Below, piece by piece: positions 1-9,400 of a stretch of 42,675 nucleotides of DNA. The notes under the pieces are model-generated. The model saw only the letters and a list, made by a program, of their open reading frames with translations. It did not search any database and was not told the DNA's origin. The translations under genes were made by a program, and so were the position numbers. The DNA is from Verrucomicrobiota bacterium (GTDB lineage: Bacteria > Verrucomicrobiota > Verrucomicrobiia > Verrucomicrobiales > DEV007): the NCBI GenBank assembly GCA_030625775.1, contig DAOUQC010000040.1:1-42675 (forward strand), read 5' to 3'. Within the stretch, counting starts at the first letter, position 1; every line of letters starts with the position of its first letter.

Positions 1-2474
1 GAATCCCCTTTCCCCACCACAGGCATCAGGGCAGCGGCAAGAGTGATTACGTGATCATTTGCACCGACTCTGAGCGCCGCCTCGATGGTTTCGACGGCAC
101 GCTGCGGGGACTCGGAGGATGCAGCGATCAGTGCAGACAAGGTCCAATCGTCAGCAGCAGCTCCAGCCTGCTTAACAAGGGCCGCAGGGTCTTTACTCGC
201 GGCAGCCTTGACGTATGCCCGAAGTGCATCACTTCCAACCAGCCCCGGTGTCACGTCGTGGTTTTCCCACAGCAACCGCAGCGCCGTCTCCCGAGTATGC
301 TTGTTAACACTTTTCGCAGACTCTCGCAGTGCAAGCTGATCCTTTGCATCCAGATCAAGCGGAGGCAAAGAGTGAGCATTCTTGTGCTGCACCCGCCAGA
401 TACGACCATAATAATGATCACGGTCAGGACGAACCGCCGCATGGGCTGGGCCATGAGCAGGGCCGCGAGTATCGTTGTGAATGATTGCCTGATTGCAGAA
501 ATCAACTAGATACAGAGCTCCATCAGGGCCGCTACGCACCTCGATAGGACGGAACCAGAGATTGCGGCTGCGAACGAACTCCGTATTCTCGCGCCCTTTT
601 TCGCTGGCCGCCTTGTAAGTAACGCCATCCTTCTCAACAAAAAAATGCCCTACTATATTGACTGTCGGTTCAGTGGTGAAATAACTGTGGTTCCACTTTT
701 CAGGCCAGGCACCGCCCTCATAAATGACGCAGCCCGAACCCGCTGTATAACGCCCTACCTGATCGATCTGTACATAGGCCTGTTGTTCCCATTTCATAGC
801 CGGATGAACCTCTGCTCCAGCTAACAAGCCAATAGTACCACCGGTACCCGGCACTTTCCCCTTAGCGAGAATATATTCAGGTAAGACCACGTGGACCAGT
901 GGATTACCTGTGGTCGGCTGGGTATAAAAAACTTCTCCATCGCCAGTGATTTCCAGCCCCCAGGTATTCCCCCCCTTGGATGCATACTGCTCAAATGCAG
1001 AGCCGTCCGGCTTAAACCTGACAACTCCACTGCCAATGGCACCAAATGATCTACTTCCGTCACCACTGGTGACATTGTCGCTTGAAGAATAACCATGGGT
1101 CGCATAAACCCAGCCATCTCGCCCCCAACGCATGTTGTTGATCACCGCATGTGTGTCCTTGGTCCCTAGGTTAGTGTAAAGCTTGGTGCGTTTGTCCGCC
1201 ACATCATCTCCATCGCTGTCTTCGAGAAACCAAACGTCTGGCGCCGCACAGGCAATCACCCCCTTACCGTATAATACAAAACTGGTGACCAGTTCCAGCT
1301 TGTCGGCAAAAACCTTTTTCCCATCCATGATCCCGTCTCCGTCGCGGTCTGACAGAATACTGATCTTATCGAGCGGATCACGCTCATACAACGCAGGTTT
1401 TACCGAACCACTGTCCTTCCATGAATCCACATTCACCTGACGCAATCCGTTGGGATACTCGGGCGATTCACAAACCCACAGACGCCCCTTTTCATCCCAG
1501 GTGATGTTCAGCGGATTGTTGATCAGTGGCTCAGAGGCAACCAGTGAAAGCTCAAAGTCAGGGTGTACCTCCAGCTCTTTGAGCAATTTTTCGGGGCGTG
1601 GAACACCTCCCTCTACATAGCGCAACGCATCGCCAAGTTCCTCCGCTTTGCAAAGCTCATCGACATTCTCACGTTTGCCCGCCCAGGCGATGCCTCGCAG
1701 CAACAGGGTGCGAACACCATTATGGGAAAAATTGCGGTGATAATGCCCGGGAATGTTCACAAAAGCCCGGTAAGGACTCGCGCCACCCTCAATCGTGTTT
1801 TCGTATGTCCAGATCTGCGGCTGGATGTCGTAAATATTGACGGCCTTTTTCTTGGCGACTGCCTCTGCCGCCCGCGCCTGGGCCTCCTTGTTACCCCGCC
1901 CGCCTGTATCGATCGCCTTGGGCGTATAGGCAGCAGCCAATACATGCACCCCGGGCAGAAGATCCATGTCGTAGTATATCTCATCATCAAGATCAAAATT
2001 AGACAGCTCTTTCGTTATTGGGTTATCGTGATCTGTAAAATATAGGCTCATGGGTGCCTCCAGCCATTTGGTAAGGCCATGGCGCCAGGAACCACCGATA
2101 ATCGCCTTATACCAGTCCGGATCACGCGAAACAGCTCCTGCATGCACAACCACCAGTCCGCCACCTCGTTTCAGAAAAGATTCCAGGTTTTTGCGTTCCT
2201 CACCCTCGATGTTACCGGCCTCCTCTGAATGCAATACCAGCACATCCGTTTTGGTGAGCTGCTCTCGTATCGGAAACTCCAGCCCGCCATCGCAGACCGC
2301 ACCACGCTCCTCCAGCAGGGTGCTCCACTCTTTCAGAAAACGCGGAAAATCGTGAGCGCCGGGGCCGTGCGTTTTTTTTCCGCTGCGAATGAAAACACGC
2401 AGTGGCTCAACCGCTTCCACATTGGAAAGCACACAAGCACATACGATAAGAAGGGTGAGGATTTTTCGGATCAT
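1..2474 (-). CDS. ThuA domain fused to PVC-type membrane-bound dehydrogenase (C-terminus outside window)
   Basis: The reading frame is open from an ATG at 2474 to the left edge (at least 824 residues), so the C-terminus is missing. A signal peptide (about residues 1-22) indicates export. Residues about 22-285 read as a ThuA (trehalose-utilisation/GATase-like) domain, with a GGGLVVVHAG segment and a late GHYHRNFSH motif. Residues about 300-690 match the propeller of PVC 'putative membrane-bound dehydrogenase' proteins (NITWDEKGRLWVCESPEYPNG-like opening, DRDGDGIMDG repeats). After about 700 the sequence is helical and HEAT-like. Family members usually end in a CxxCH haem-binding domain, which would lie off the edge; no CxxCH is visible here. 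The start is 7 bp after the stop of the Gfo/Idh gene, so the two are probably one operon. The substrate is unknown; sugar or polysaccharide oxidation is an inference. Confidence 0.85.
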   Translation of the reverse strand, partial: MIRKILTLLIVCACVLSNVEAVEPLRVFIRSGKKTHGPGAHDFPRFLKEWSTLLEERGAVCDGGLEFPIREQLTKTDVLVLHSEEAGNIEGEERKNLESFLKRGGGLVVVHAGAVSRDPDWYKAIIGGSWRHGLTKWLEAPMSLYFTDHDNPITKELSNFDLDDEIYYDMDLLPGVHVLAAAYTPKAIDTGGRGNKEAQARAAEAVAKKKAVNIYDIQPQIWTYENTIEGGASPYRAFVNIPGHYHRNFSHNGVRTLLLRGIAWAGKRENVDELCKAEELGDALRYVEGGVPRPEKLLKELEVHPDFELSLVASEPLINNPLNITWDEKGRLWVCESPEYPNGLRQVNVDSWKDSGSVKPALYERDPLDKISILSDRDGDGIMDGKKVFADKLELVTSFVLYGKGVIACAAPDVWFLEDSDGDDVADKRTKLYTNLGTKDTHAVINNMRWGRDGWVYATHGYSSSDNVTSGDGSRSFGAIGSGVVRFKPDGSAFEQYASKGGNTWGLEITGDGEVFYTQPTTGNPLVHVVLPEYILAKGKVPGTGGTIGLLAGAEVHPAMKWEQQAYVQIDQVGRYTAGSGCVIYEGGAWPEKWNHSYFTTEPTVNIVGHFFVEKDGVTYKAASEKGRENTEFVRSRNLWFRPIEVRSGPDGALYLVDFCNQAIIHNDTRGPAHGPAHAAVRPDRDHYYGRIWRVQHKNAHSLPPLDLDAKDQLALRESAKSVNKHTRETALRLLWENHDVTPGLVGSDALRAYVKAAASKDPAALVKQAGAAADDWTLSALIAASSESPQRAVETIEAALRVGANDHVITLAAALMPVVGKGD

Positions 2475-2481
2475 AATATTA

Positions 2482-3663
2482 TTACTCAAATTTACTAACC
2501 GGCCCACCTTCCAATTCTTTTACGATGGCAGGCTGCTCGTCAATGATTGTCCAATCCGGCAGCGGCACTTTTTCTCCCCCCTTCAATGCTGATTCATGGG
2601 AAAGAATACCGCTGCAGGTGATGTTTGCCCCCTGCCTGGCATTTGGATAAGGCTCACGCTCCTCCTTCAAAGCGGAAATAAATTCGTGTACCAAATGTGG
2701 GTGTGATCCTCCGTGCCCACCACCTTGAGTAAAACTCAGGTGCTGCTCCCCCCCCTCACCACCGTAGACTCCGCCAGTCGTAAAACACTGAATCTCTTCC
2801 GGCAACCGATGCGCGTAATCCGGAATTTCAACTCTCTCGGGTTTTTCCCCGCGATGAATAATATGGCCGGCATCCTCGATCAAGCTCCACTCGAAACTCT
2901 TTTTCTCGGCATAAACATCAAAGCTCTCCCGATACTGGCGCGACACATTAAATAACGAACGGGTCACTTCAGCAAACAGATCACTGTCCTTGAACTTGAT
3001 GTGCGTCGATTCGATGCAAAAAGGAGAATCGTAATTTTTATGCATGTGCTGCTCAATAGTTCCCGACCCTATGCAACGAACCCACTCCGCCTGGTTTTGC
3101 CCCAGGGCCAGAGTTGGCGAAATCGCATGGGTGCCATTATACATTGGAGGCAACCCTTCCCAGTATTCCGGCCAGCCCCCCATATCCTGAACATGCGAGG
3201 AACGAAAAAACTGTAACTTACCCAAGTCCCCCTTGTCGTAGAGTTCCTTCACAAACAAATACTCCCGGCTGTAAACCACCGTCTCCATCATCATATAAGT
3301 TTTTCCGCTTGCGACCTGTGCATCCACGATGCGTTTGCAGTCCGCCACCGAAACTGCCATGGGAATCGTACAGGCCACATGTTTGCCTGCCTCAAGCGCC
3401 TTCACCGTTTGATCAGCATGAAGAAAAGGCGGCGTATTGATGTGAACAATGTCGATACGATCATCCTGCAACATCTGCTCGTAGTCACAGTAGCGCCCGG
3501 CCTCCGGTATCCCAAAGGACTCACCCACCTTATTGAGCTCTGCTTCGGTTCGCTGACAAATGGCCACCATTTCAGTATCCGGATGCCGCTGGTATATAGG
3601 GATGAATTCTGCGCCAAAGCTTAGACCGACAATGGCTACTCGATATGGATTATTCGAAGTCAT
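2482..3663 (-). CDS. Gfo/Idh/MocA family NAD(P)-dependent oxidoreductase
   Basis: This 393-residue protein has an N-terminal Rossmann fold opening RVAIVGLSFGAEF (about residues 8-20) and the family's NTPPFLHADQTVKALEAGKHV segment (about 76-96), so it is a sugar or cyclitol dehydrogenase-type enzyme. The usual EKP motif after GKHV is replaced by TIP (residues 99-101), which removes the conserved lysine; the fold can be assigned but the reaction cannot. A Gly/His-rich stretch (GGGHGGSHPHLVHEF) lies near the C-terminus. An in-frame start exists upstream at 3741, but the ATG at 3663 begins the conserved domain directly and was preferred. No clear Shine-Dalgarno is present. It is probably co-transcribed with the ThuA-dehydrogenase and is divergent from the first AraC regulator, which may control it. 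Confidence 0.9.
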   Translation of the reverse strand: MTSNNPYRVAIVGLSFGAEFIPIYQRHPDTEMVAICQRTEAELNKVGESFGIPEAGRYCDYEQMLQDDRIDIVHINTPPFLHADQTVKALEAGKHVACTIPMAVSVADCKRIVDAQVASGKTYMMMETVVYSREYLFVKELYDKGDLGKLQFFRSSHVQDMGGWPEYWEGLPPMYNGTHAISPTLALGQNQAEWVRCIGSGTIEQHMHKNYDSPFCIESTHIKFKDSDLFAEVTRSLFNVSRQYRESFDVYAEKKSFEWSLIEDAGHIIHRGEKPERVEIPDYAHRLPEEIQCFTTGGVYGGEGGEQHLSFTQGGGHGGSHPHLVHEFISALKEEREPYPNARQGANITCSGILSHESALKGGEKVPLPDWTIIDEQPAIVKELEGGPVSKFE

Positions 3664-3783
3664 GATATTGTTTTTTATGAGGGATTCTAATAGCGGCAAA
3701 CTGGCAATATTCCCCTGTGACTTGAACAAATTAAACCACAACTATCTACTCATCTTGTCGTTTTCAGATTTGTTTTAGTATTA

Positions 3784-3802
3784 ATACGACAAATTTTCGT
3801 AT
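3784..3802. promoter_or_regulatory. Near-perfect 19-bp palindrome between Gfo/Idh and araC-1 (operator candidate)
   Basis: The sequence ATACGACAAATTTTCGTAT has 6-bp perfect arms (ATACGA/TCGTAT), and only one pair of its interior positions mismatches. A separate perfect 10-bp palindrome, GTATTAATAC, overlaps it at 3778-3787. The site lies in the 216-bp divergent region, 78 bp upstream of the regulator ATG (3880). It is a plausible operator for the neighbouring PAS-AraC protein, although AraC proteins more often bind direct repeats. Function is inferred from position and symmetry only. Confidence 0.45.
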
Positions 3803-3879
3803 ATTTTTTTAAAAAAGCGACTCAATTGCCCTCTCCCTCTCAATGGCTCTGTATCAATCGACTTCCTCCGTCTTCCGCC

Positions 3880-4629
3880 ATGACCTTCGATCAAACACAA
3901 AAAAAAAGAGCCCGCCTGTTTGAATTGCTGGCCCCGGAAAGCCGTTTTTATCATCTATTCAATTTTGTTGATGGACTCTCATTCTTTGCAAAAGATACCG
4001 AAGGAGTGCTTTTAGCTGCCAACCAACACCTTGTTTCCCTCTATGGATTCCAAAGCGAAAACGAATTGATAGGACTCACCGATTTTGATTTATTACCTGG
4101 TCAACTGGCTGAGAAATACCGGAGTGATGATTTATTTATCATGAAATCGCGCCGCCCCACCATCAATCTGGTTGAGCTGTTTCTTAATCCCCAAGGCATA
4201 CCCTCTTGGTTTTTGACCACAAAACTCCCCATGCTCTCCAATACCGGAGAGGTGCTCGGTGTCATGGGAATCATCCAAAGTTACGATCAATACCGGAAGA
4301 AGCACCCTGACCAGGGTAGTATTCAAATCGCGATGGATACAATGGCCCGGGAATACCGCCGCAAACTATCCGTTCAGGAACTAGCCCAATCGTGCCAGCT
4401 TTCACTGCGACAATTCGAACGCAAGTTCAAAGCCCACTTCAACCTGAGTCCACAGGAGTTCATCATCAAATTGCGCATTTGCGACGCCTGCTCCCTGCTG
4501 CGCAAAAAATCACAAGCCATCGGTGAAATATCCATCGACCTTGGTTTTTATGATCAAAGCTCCTTCACCCGGCAATTTAAAAAAGCCACTGGGCTCACCC
4601 CGCTGCAATATCAAAAGCAGTTTTTATGA
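3880..4629 (+). CDS. AraC-family regulator with N-terminal PAS-like sensor (paralogue 1)
   Basis: This 249-residue protein has a PAS_4-like domain at about residues 25-140 (FNFVDGLSFFAKDTEG, then TDFDLLPGQLAEKYRSDD) and an AraC double helix-turn-helix at about 150-249. The second HTH carries the family signature ISIDLGFYDQSSFTRQFKKATGLTP. Such a layout suggests a cytoplasmic ligand-sensing transcription factor. The open frame extends upstream to a TTG at 3826, but the ATG at 3880 starts nearer the conserved region and was chosen; no Shine-Dalgarno supports either. It is divergent from the Gfo/Idh-ThuA operon, which is its most likely target, and is followed by a second protein of the same architecture. 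Confidence 0.88.
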   Translation: MTFDQTQKKRARLFELLAPESRFYHLFNFVDGLSFFAKDTEGVLLAANQHLVSLYGFQSENELIGLTDFDLLPGQLAEKYRSDDLFIMKSRRPTINLVELFLNPQGIPSWFLTTKLPMLSNTGEVLGVMGIIQSYDQYRKKHPDQGSIQIAMDTMAREYRRKLSVQELAQSCQLSLRQFERKFKAHFNLSPQEFIIKLRICDACSLLRKKSQAIGEISIDLGFYDQSSFTRQFKKATGLTPLQYQKQFL

Positions 4630-4785
4630 TTTTCAGAGAATTGTTGTATATTTTCACCCTTTGATACTTTGATAGGATGACCAATCTAAACCTATCCGCT
4701 TGAATTCATAAAACTGAGAGCATACCGACTTTACCCCGGCGCCCTTACCTAAAACAACCAAAACAGGCAGTATCAGAATTTTTCT

Positions 4786-4817
4786 ACATTACGGCTAAGA
4801 AACATTACGGCTAAGAA
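4786..4817 (+). repeat. Exact tandem duplication of a 16-bp unit just before araC-2
   Basis: The unit ACATTACGGCTAAGAA occurs at 4786-4801 and again, with no gap, at 4802-4817. The array ends two bases before the ATG of the second AraC gene (4820), so it lies in the ribosome-binding and leader region. The duplication is exact, suggesting a recent slippage event or a selected double site. A change in copy number would alter leader spacing. Confidence 0.9.
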
Positions 4818-4819
4818 CT

Positions 4820-5560
4820 ATGCACTCCGAAGCCCAAACCAAGCTCCTCTCTCTTTTGCGTCATGAAGAAGTCGAATCCTTATTCAATTTTCTCGGTGAC
4901 ATCCAATTTTGGATCAAGGAAGCGGCGGGAGGCTACCTACGGGTGAATCGTGCCTTTCAGCTAAATTATTCACTATCAAGTATCGAGGAAGCAATAGGGA
5001 AAACGGATTTCGATCTGTCGCCGCCCTGGTTAGCTGAAGCATTCCGGGCCGATGACGAGCTGGCGCTTGAAGGAAAGCAAATCGTGAACCGCATTGAACT
5101 GGTAGGTAGATTTGACATGGCCGAGCGGTGGTTTTGCACCTCAAAGGTTCCTGTGCACGATGCGGCTGGGCACATTGTCGCAACTGCTGGAGTATCTCAA
5201 CCCTTACCGGAATTACAGGCGCCTGACTTCCCTGTGCCGGAACTGGCGGCCGCTCTGGCAGGCTTGCAGCAGGCCCCCGAGAAATCATGGACCAACGAAG
5301 CCCTGGCTCGTTTGGTGGGTATGTCGGTGAGCTCGTTCGAGCGCCGTTTCCGACAACATTTGCAAACGTCGCCCATGCAGTTTCTGAAACGCCTGCGTTT
5401 GGCACATGCTGCCGCCAGCCTTATTCAATCCTCACATTCGATTTCAGAGATTGCGATTGAAAATGGATTCAGTGATCAAGCCCATTTATCACGGGAATTC
5501 AAACGACTATTTGGTGCGACTCCTAGCGGATGGCGGGCGAGTCATTCTTCCAGAGATTGA
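4820..5560 (+). CDS. AraC-family regulator with N-terminal PAS-like sensor (paralogue 2)
   Basis: This 246-residue protein has the same layout as its upstream neighbour. A PAS_4-like domain covers about residues 15-135 (FNFLGDIQFWIKEAAGGYLRVN, with the shared TDFDLSP...LAEAFRADD motif). An AraC-type HTH pair covers about 150-240, with ISEIAIENGFSDQAHLSREFKRLFGATP as the second helix-turn-helix. The shared TDFDL-x-P...LAE...R-x-DD block indicates common descent, but the paralogues differ over most of their length, so the duplication is not recent. Gene spacing (190 bp) and its own leader with a tandem repeat suggest separate regulation. Targets may include the downstream amidohydrolase or the large secreted protein. 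Confidence 0.88.
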   Translation: MHSEAQTKLLSLLRHEEVESLFNFLGDIQFWIKEAAGGYLRVNRAFQLNYSLSSIEEAIGKTDFDLSPPWLAEAFRADDELALEGKQIVNRIELVGRFDMAERWFCTSKVPVHDAAGHIVATAGVSQPLPELQAPDFPVPELAAALAGLQQAPEKSWTNEALARLVGMSVSSFERRFRQHLQTSPMQFLKRLRLAHAAASLIQSSHSISEIAIENGFSDQAHLSREFKRLFGATPSGWRASHSSRD

Positions 5561-5665
5561 ATAATGACGCCGCTTTTATTCAAATATCTGAGGTGCAAAT
5601 ACAAGACGTGTTGGTCTGGCCTGTGATAGCGTGCACTCATTAAGAAGGAAAGTGGAGCCACGATT

Positions 5666-6418
5666 ATGACGATTATTACTAATGGAACCCTGATTGACGG
5701 GACGGGCGCCCCCCCCGTTCCTGATGGGTGCGTGATTGTTATAAACGGACGCATCACTTATGCGGGGCCGACTGAAGGCGCTCCGGAATCACCACCTGAC
5801 GCTTGCCAGATTGATGCCCGAAATGGCACAATAATGCCGGGTCTGGTGGAGGCTCATTTTCACGCCACCTACTTCAATATCGAGGAACTGCAGGATCTCG
5901 ACATCAAATACCCAGTCGAATACGTCAGCATGCTTGCAACCGTAAATGCTAAGCTAGATTTAGAATGTGGCTATACGGCGGCACGTAGCGGAGGGTGTTT
6001 ATTCAATACCGATGTCTGGCTGAAAAAAGCCATTGAGGACGGGCTCATCCCTGGCCCGCATCTCTCCACATCAGGGCGCGAGATTTGTAGTGCAGGTGGA
6101 TTGATGGATTGGAACCCCGAGTTTCGAAAAATGGGCATGCGGGGTCTCGTATTCATTATCAACGGGGTTAAAGATGCCCGCAGCGCCGTGCGTGCGCTCG
6201 TTAAAGACGGCATCGAGTGGGTAAAAACCTATCCTGCCGGTGATGCCGCATCACCCGACGCCAATGATCACCACACGCTTTGCATGTCCTTCGAGGAAAT
6301 GAACGCCGTAGTGCAAACCGCGCATAATCACAATCTCAAAGTCACCGACCACTGCCGTGCTACGCAAGGCATCAAGAACACCTTGCAGGCAGGATACGAT
6401 CCACACTTGCACTACTAA
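5666..6418 (+). pseudogene. Amidohydrolase-family protein lacking the C-terminal half
   Basis: The 250 codons match the N-terminal half of a metal-dependent amidohydrolase (imidazolonepropionase/prolidase-like type; full-length members are about 400 residues). Visible features are the beta-strand cap IITNGTLIDGTGA, the metal motif H64-F-H66 in VEAHFHATY, K187 in WVKTYPAG (the usual carbamylated lysine) and H229 in VTDHC. Homology stops at AGYD (residues 242-245), where the strand-6 histidine would follow. The frame then ends after five unrelated residues, and no remnant of the missing half is seen before the next gene (ATG at 6437). The strand-6 His and strand-8 Asp are absent, so hydrolase activity is unlikely. 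A good GGAG ribosome site (5654-5657) remains. A shortened functional product is less likely but possible. Confidence 0.75.
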
Positions 6419-6436
6419 CAGGACCAACTCACCAAC

Positions 6437-9400
6437 ATGAAATCAGCCACTTACCTTTTCATTATCCTGTTCACTTTTCTCGCATCGCTTCACGCTGAGC
6501 AGGACACGCTTTTTGAAAAATCCAATCTTGCTGCGTGGTGCATCGTGCCATTCGATGCTGGTAAACGAGGCCCGGAAGAACGTGCCGCGATGCTGGAGAA
6601 GATAGGGATAAATAAATTTGTCTATGACTATCGTGCTGAACACATCCCATTCTGGGATGATGAAATGAATGCGCTCAAAAAACATCATATTGAGCTGGTG
6701 GGCTGGTGGTTTCCTGGTTCACTCAATCATAAAGCAAAAAAAACGCTCGAACTTTTCAAGCGTCATGGTGTGCATCCACAGCTTTGGATTAGCGGAGGGG
6801 GTGGGACAAGCACGGTGAAAGATGAAGCGGATCAAAAAAACCGCATCTCAAAGGAAGTTGCACGCTTCAAACCAATCTGTGAAGCCGCCGCCCGGTTGGG
6901 CTGTCAGGTTGGAATTTACAACCATGGCGGCTGGGGCGGAGAACCAGAGAACGCACTCGCTGTCACCAAGGCCTTGAAAGCGCAGGGTATAAAAAATATA
7001 GGAATCGTTTATAACCTCCATCACGGCCATGCTCATCTTGATCGTCTGGAAAAAGTAATGGCGCTAATGTTGCCACATCTGCTCTGCGTTAATCTCAACG
7101 GAATGGACATCGATGGCGAAGCGAAGGGGAGAAAGATTCTCCCACTCGGCGCAGGCACCGAAGATCTGAAGGTGCTGCGTATCATCCGCTCCAGCGGCTA
7201 TCAAGGCCCCATTGGCATTCTAAATCACACGGACAAGGATGCGGAAAGCCGTCTGCTCGATAACCTCGACGGCCTGAGTTGGCTTCTACCTCAACTCGAC
7301 GACAATCCGCCCACTGAAAAACCGAAGTATCGTACCTGGATAGAAAAACCGGTCAAGACAGCACTCGACGACACATCCAGGTTTCCCATTACAGGCCAGA
7401 CTGTGCCTTCCTTGAATAAGGAATATGGCGAGGCATTAAAAGGTAGCCTGTTTCAGCAAGATAATGAAGTGTTCCGCACGCTGCCGATCTCTATTGAGTG
7501 CCGAGTGAAACTGACAAGCAAAGATAATTACAACATCATCATCGCATCCGATACCAAAGCTTCCGCCACTCATTGGGAGCTTTACACCCATGCCGGTCGC
7601 GGCACACTAGCCCTCTTCCTGCCGGGCCGTGGTGGTGACTACGATTCACAGGTAAATATTTGCGATGGACAGTGGCATGATGTGCTGGCCAGTATCGATG
7701 AAAAAGCCGTGGTGCTTTGGGTGGATGGCAAACAGGTTTTGGATAAGCCTGTGCAAACTCTCAGAGGTGATTCGAAATCCGGCGGCATCTCCTTCGGTCA
7801 ACTCGTCAAAGGCGGCATAGGTTGTGATGGAATTATTGATGATGTGCGTATTTCACGCGGCACGTTGAAACCCCACGCAAGTGATTCACCTAGAATGCGA
7901 ATGGACAACACGCTTGGCCTTTGGGATTTCGATCATCTTGTTTCAATGTTGCCCACGAAAACGCCCACACTTGCCGACTTCAATCCTGGCCTCAAACCGT
8001 TGCGACCAGAAGACGCCCGGCACTGGCAGGCATTCGTTAATCGTGACCGCATTTTCGACTATTACGCAAAACAGGCGCTGCACTTCATGAAGCAAAAGCA
8101 GTTGCCCGGTCTCATCCCTTCTTTTCCCGGCCTCGACGGCGGCAAACAAGGGCATTGGGGCAATCAAAACGACAAAGAGACATGGAAGGATGGACGCTTT
8201 GCGAACTCCGATCTAGGATCTGTTTTTTGCACTGTCTTTAAAGGCGGCGGCATGACGATCCCAAAGGGTATTTGTGTCAAAACTGCAGATAAATCGGCCT
8301 GTTTTGACCCAATGACACTGAGCTTCCCGGTGATCTGGAATGGCGGTTTCATTGAGCTTAATCACTTTCGCCATGGTTTCATGGGCGGAGGTAAGATGAC
8401 TGGTAAACTGATTAGCAAAGAGGAAAGCAAAGGTGCTGATGATCCAGGCGTATATCACGGCTTCTATCGTCACGGGGAAAATGTCATCTTCAGTTACTCT
8501 ATCGAAGGCCATCCTTACCTCGCCACATTGTCAGCCGGGCAACAGGAGCCTGAGAATCTTTTATCCCTTACCAAGGGGGGGCCTCCCCAATGGCCGCAGT
8601 GGATCGAAACCAAAGGCTTACTTGGGAAACAGGAAAACTTCGCTACAGATACGATCACAGTTCCATTCAAAAACCCCTATGGAACACTCTTCTTCATTAG
8701 CGGCCACGATTTTTTCAGTGATGGCAACGCAGCGATCTCGACAATGACCGGTGAGGTCTGGATTGTACGCGGCATCGACGATAAGCTCAAAAAAATTCGC
8801 TGGAAACGTTTTGCCACCGGCTTGCATCAACCTCTGGGCTTAAAGATTGTGAAAGACAAAATTTACGTACTGGGTCGTGATCAAATCACCCGCCTGCATG
8901 ATCTGAATGGCGATGATGAAGCAGACTTCTACGAGTGCGTGTCCAATGCGATGGAAACTTCGCCGGGTGGCCATGATTTCATCACGGGATTGGAGTGTGA
9001 TGAGCAGGGAAGATTCTACTTTGCCTCGGGCAATCAGGGTATATGCCGAGTGACAAGTCCTAATCGTTTCAACGAGAAGCTCGATGTTCTCGCTACCGGC
9101 ATGCGCAATCCGAACGGTCTCGGCATCTCTCCTGACGGACGCTTCATCACCACGAGTGTTCAGGAAGGCAATTGGACACCGGCCTCATCCATTTGCCAGG
9201 TCGAGATGGGTAAGAATGAAGGAGCGCATTTTGGTGCAGGTGGCCCGCGCAAAGGTGAAAAGCCAGCATCACCTCTTATGTATTTGCCACGTGGGGAAGA
9301 CAACTCATCCAGTAGTCAGGCTTTCATCACAGGCGATGCTTGGACGAGTTTGAAAGGCGATGGCAACTTAGTACACCTTTCTTCAGGCGGCGGCAGTGCG

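Noticed and set aside
251-505. Minus-strand open frame inside the ThuA-dehydrogenase region
   Set aside because: It lies in another frame of the long edge-cut gene, which has signal peptide and domain matches, so it is a shadow.
4640-4700. GATAGG/CCTATC pairing after araC-1
   Set aside because: The stem is only 6 bp with a 14-base loop and no T-run, too weak to call a terminator.
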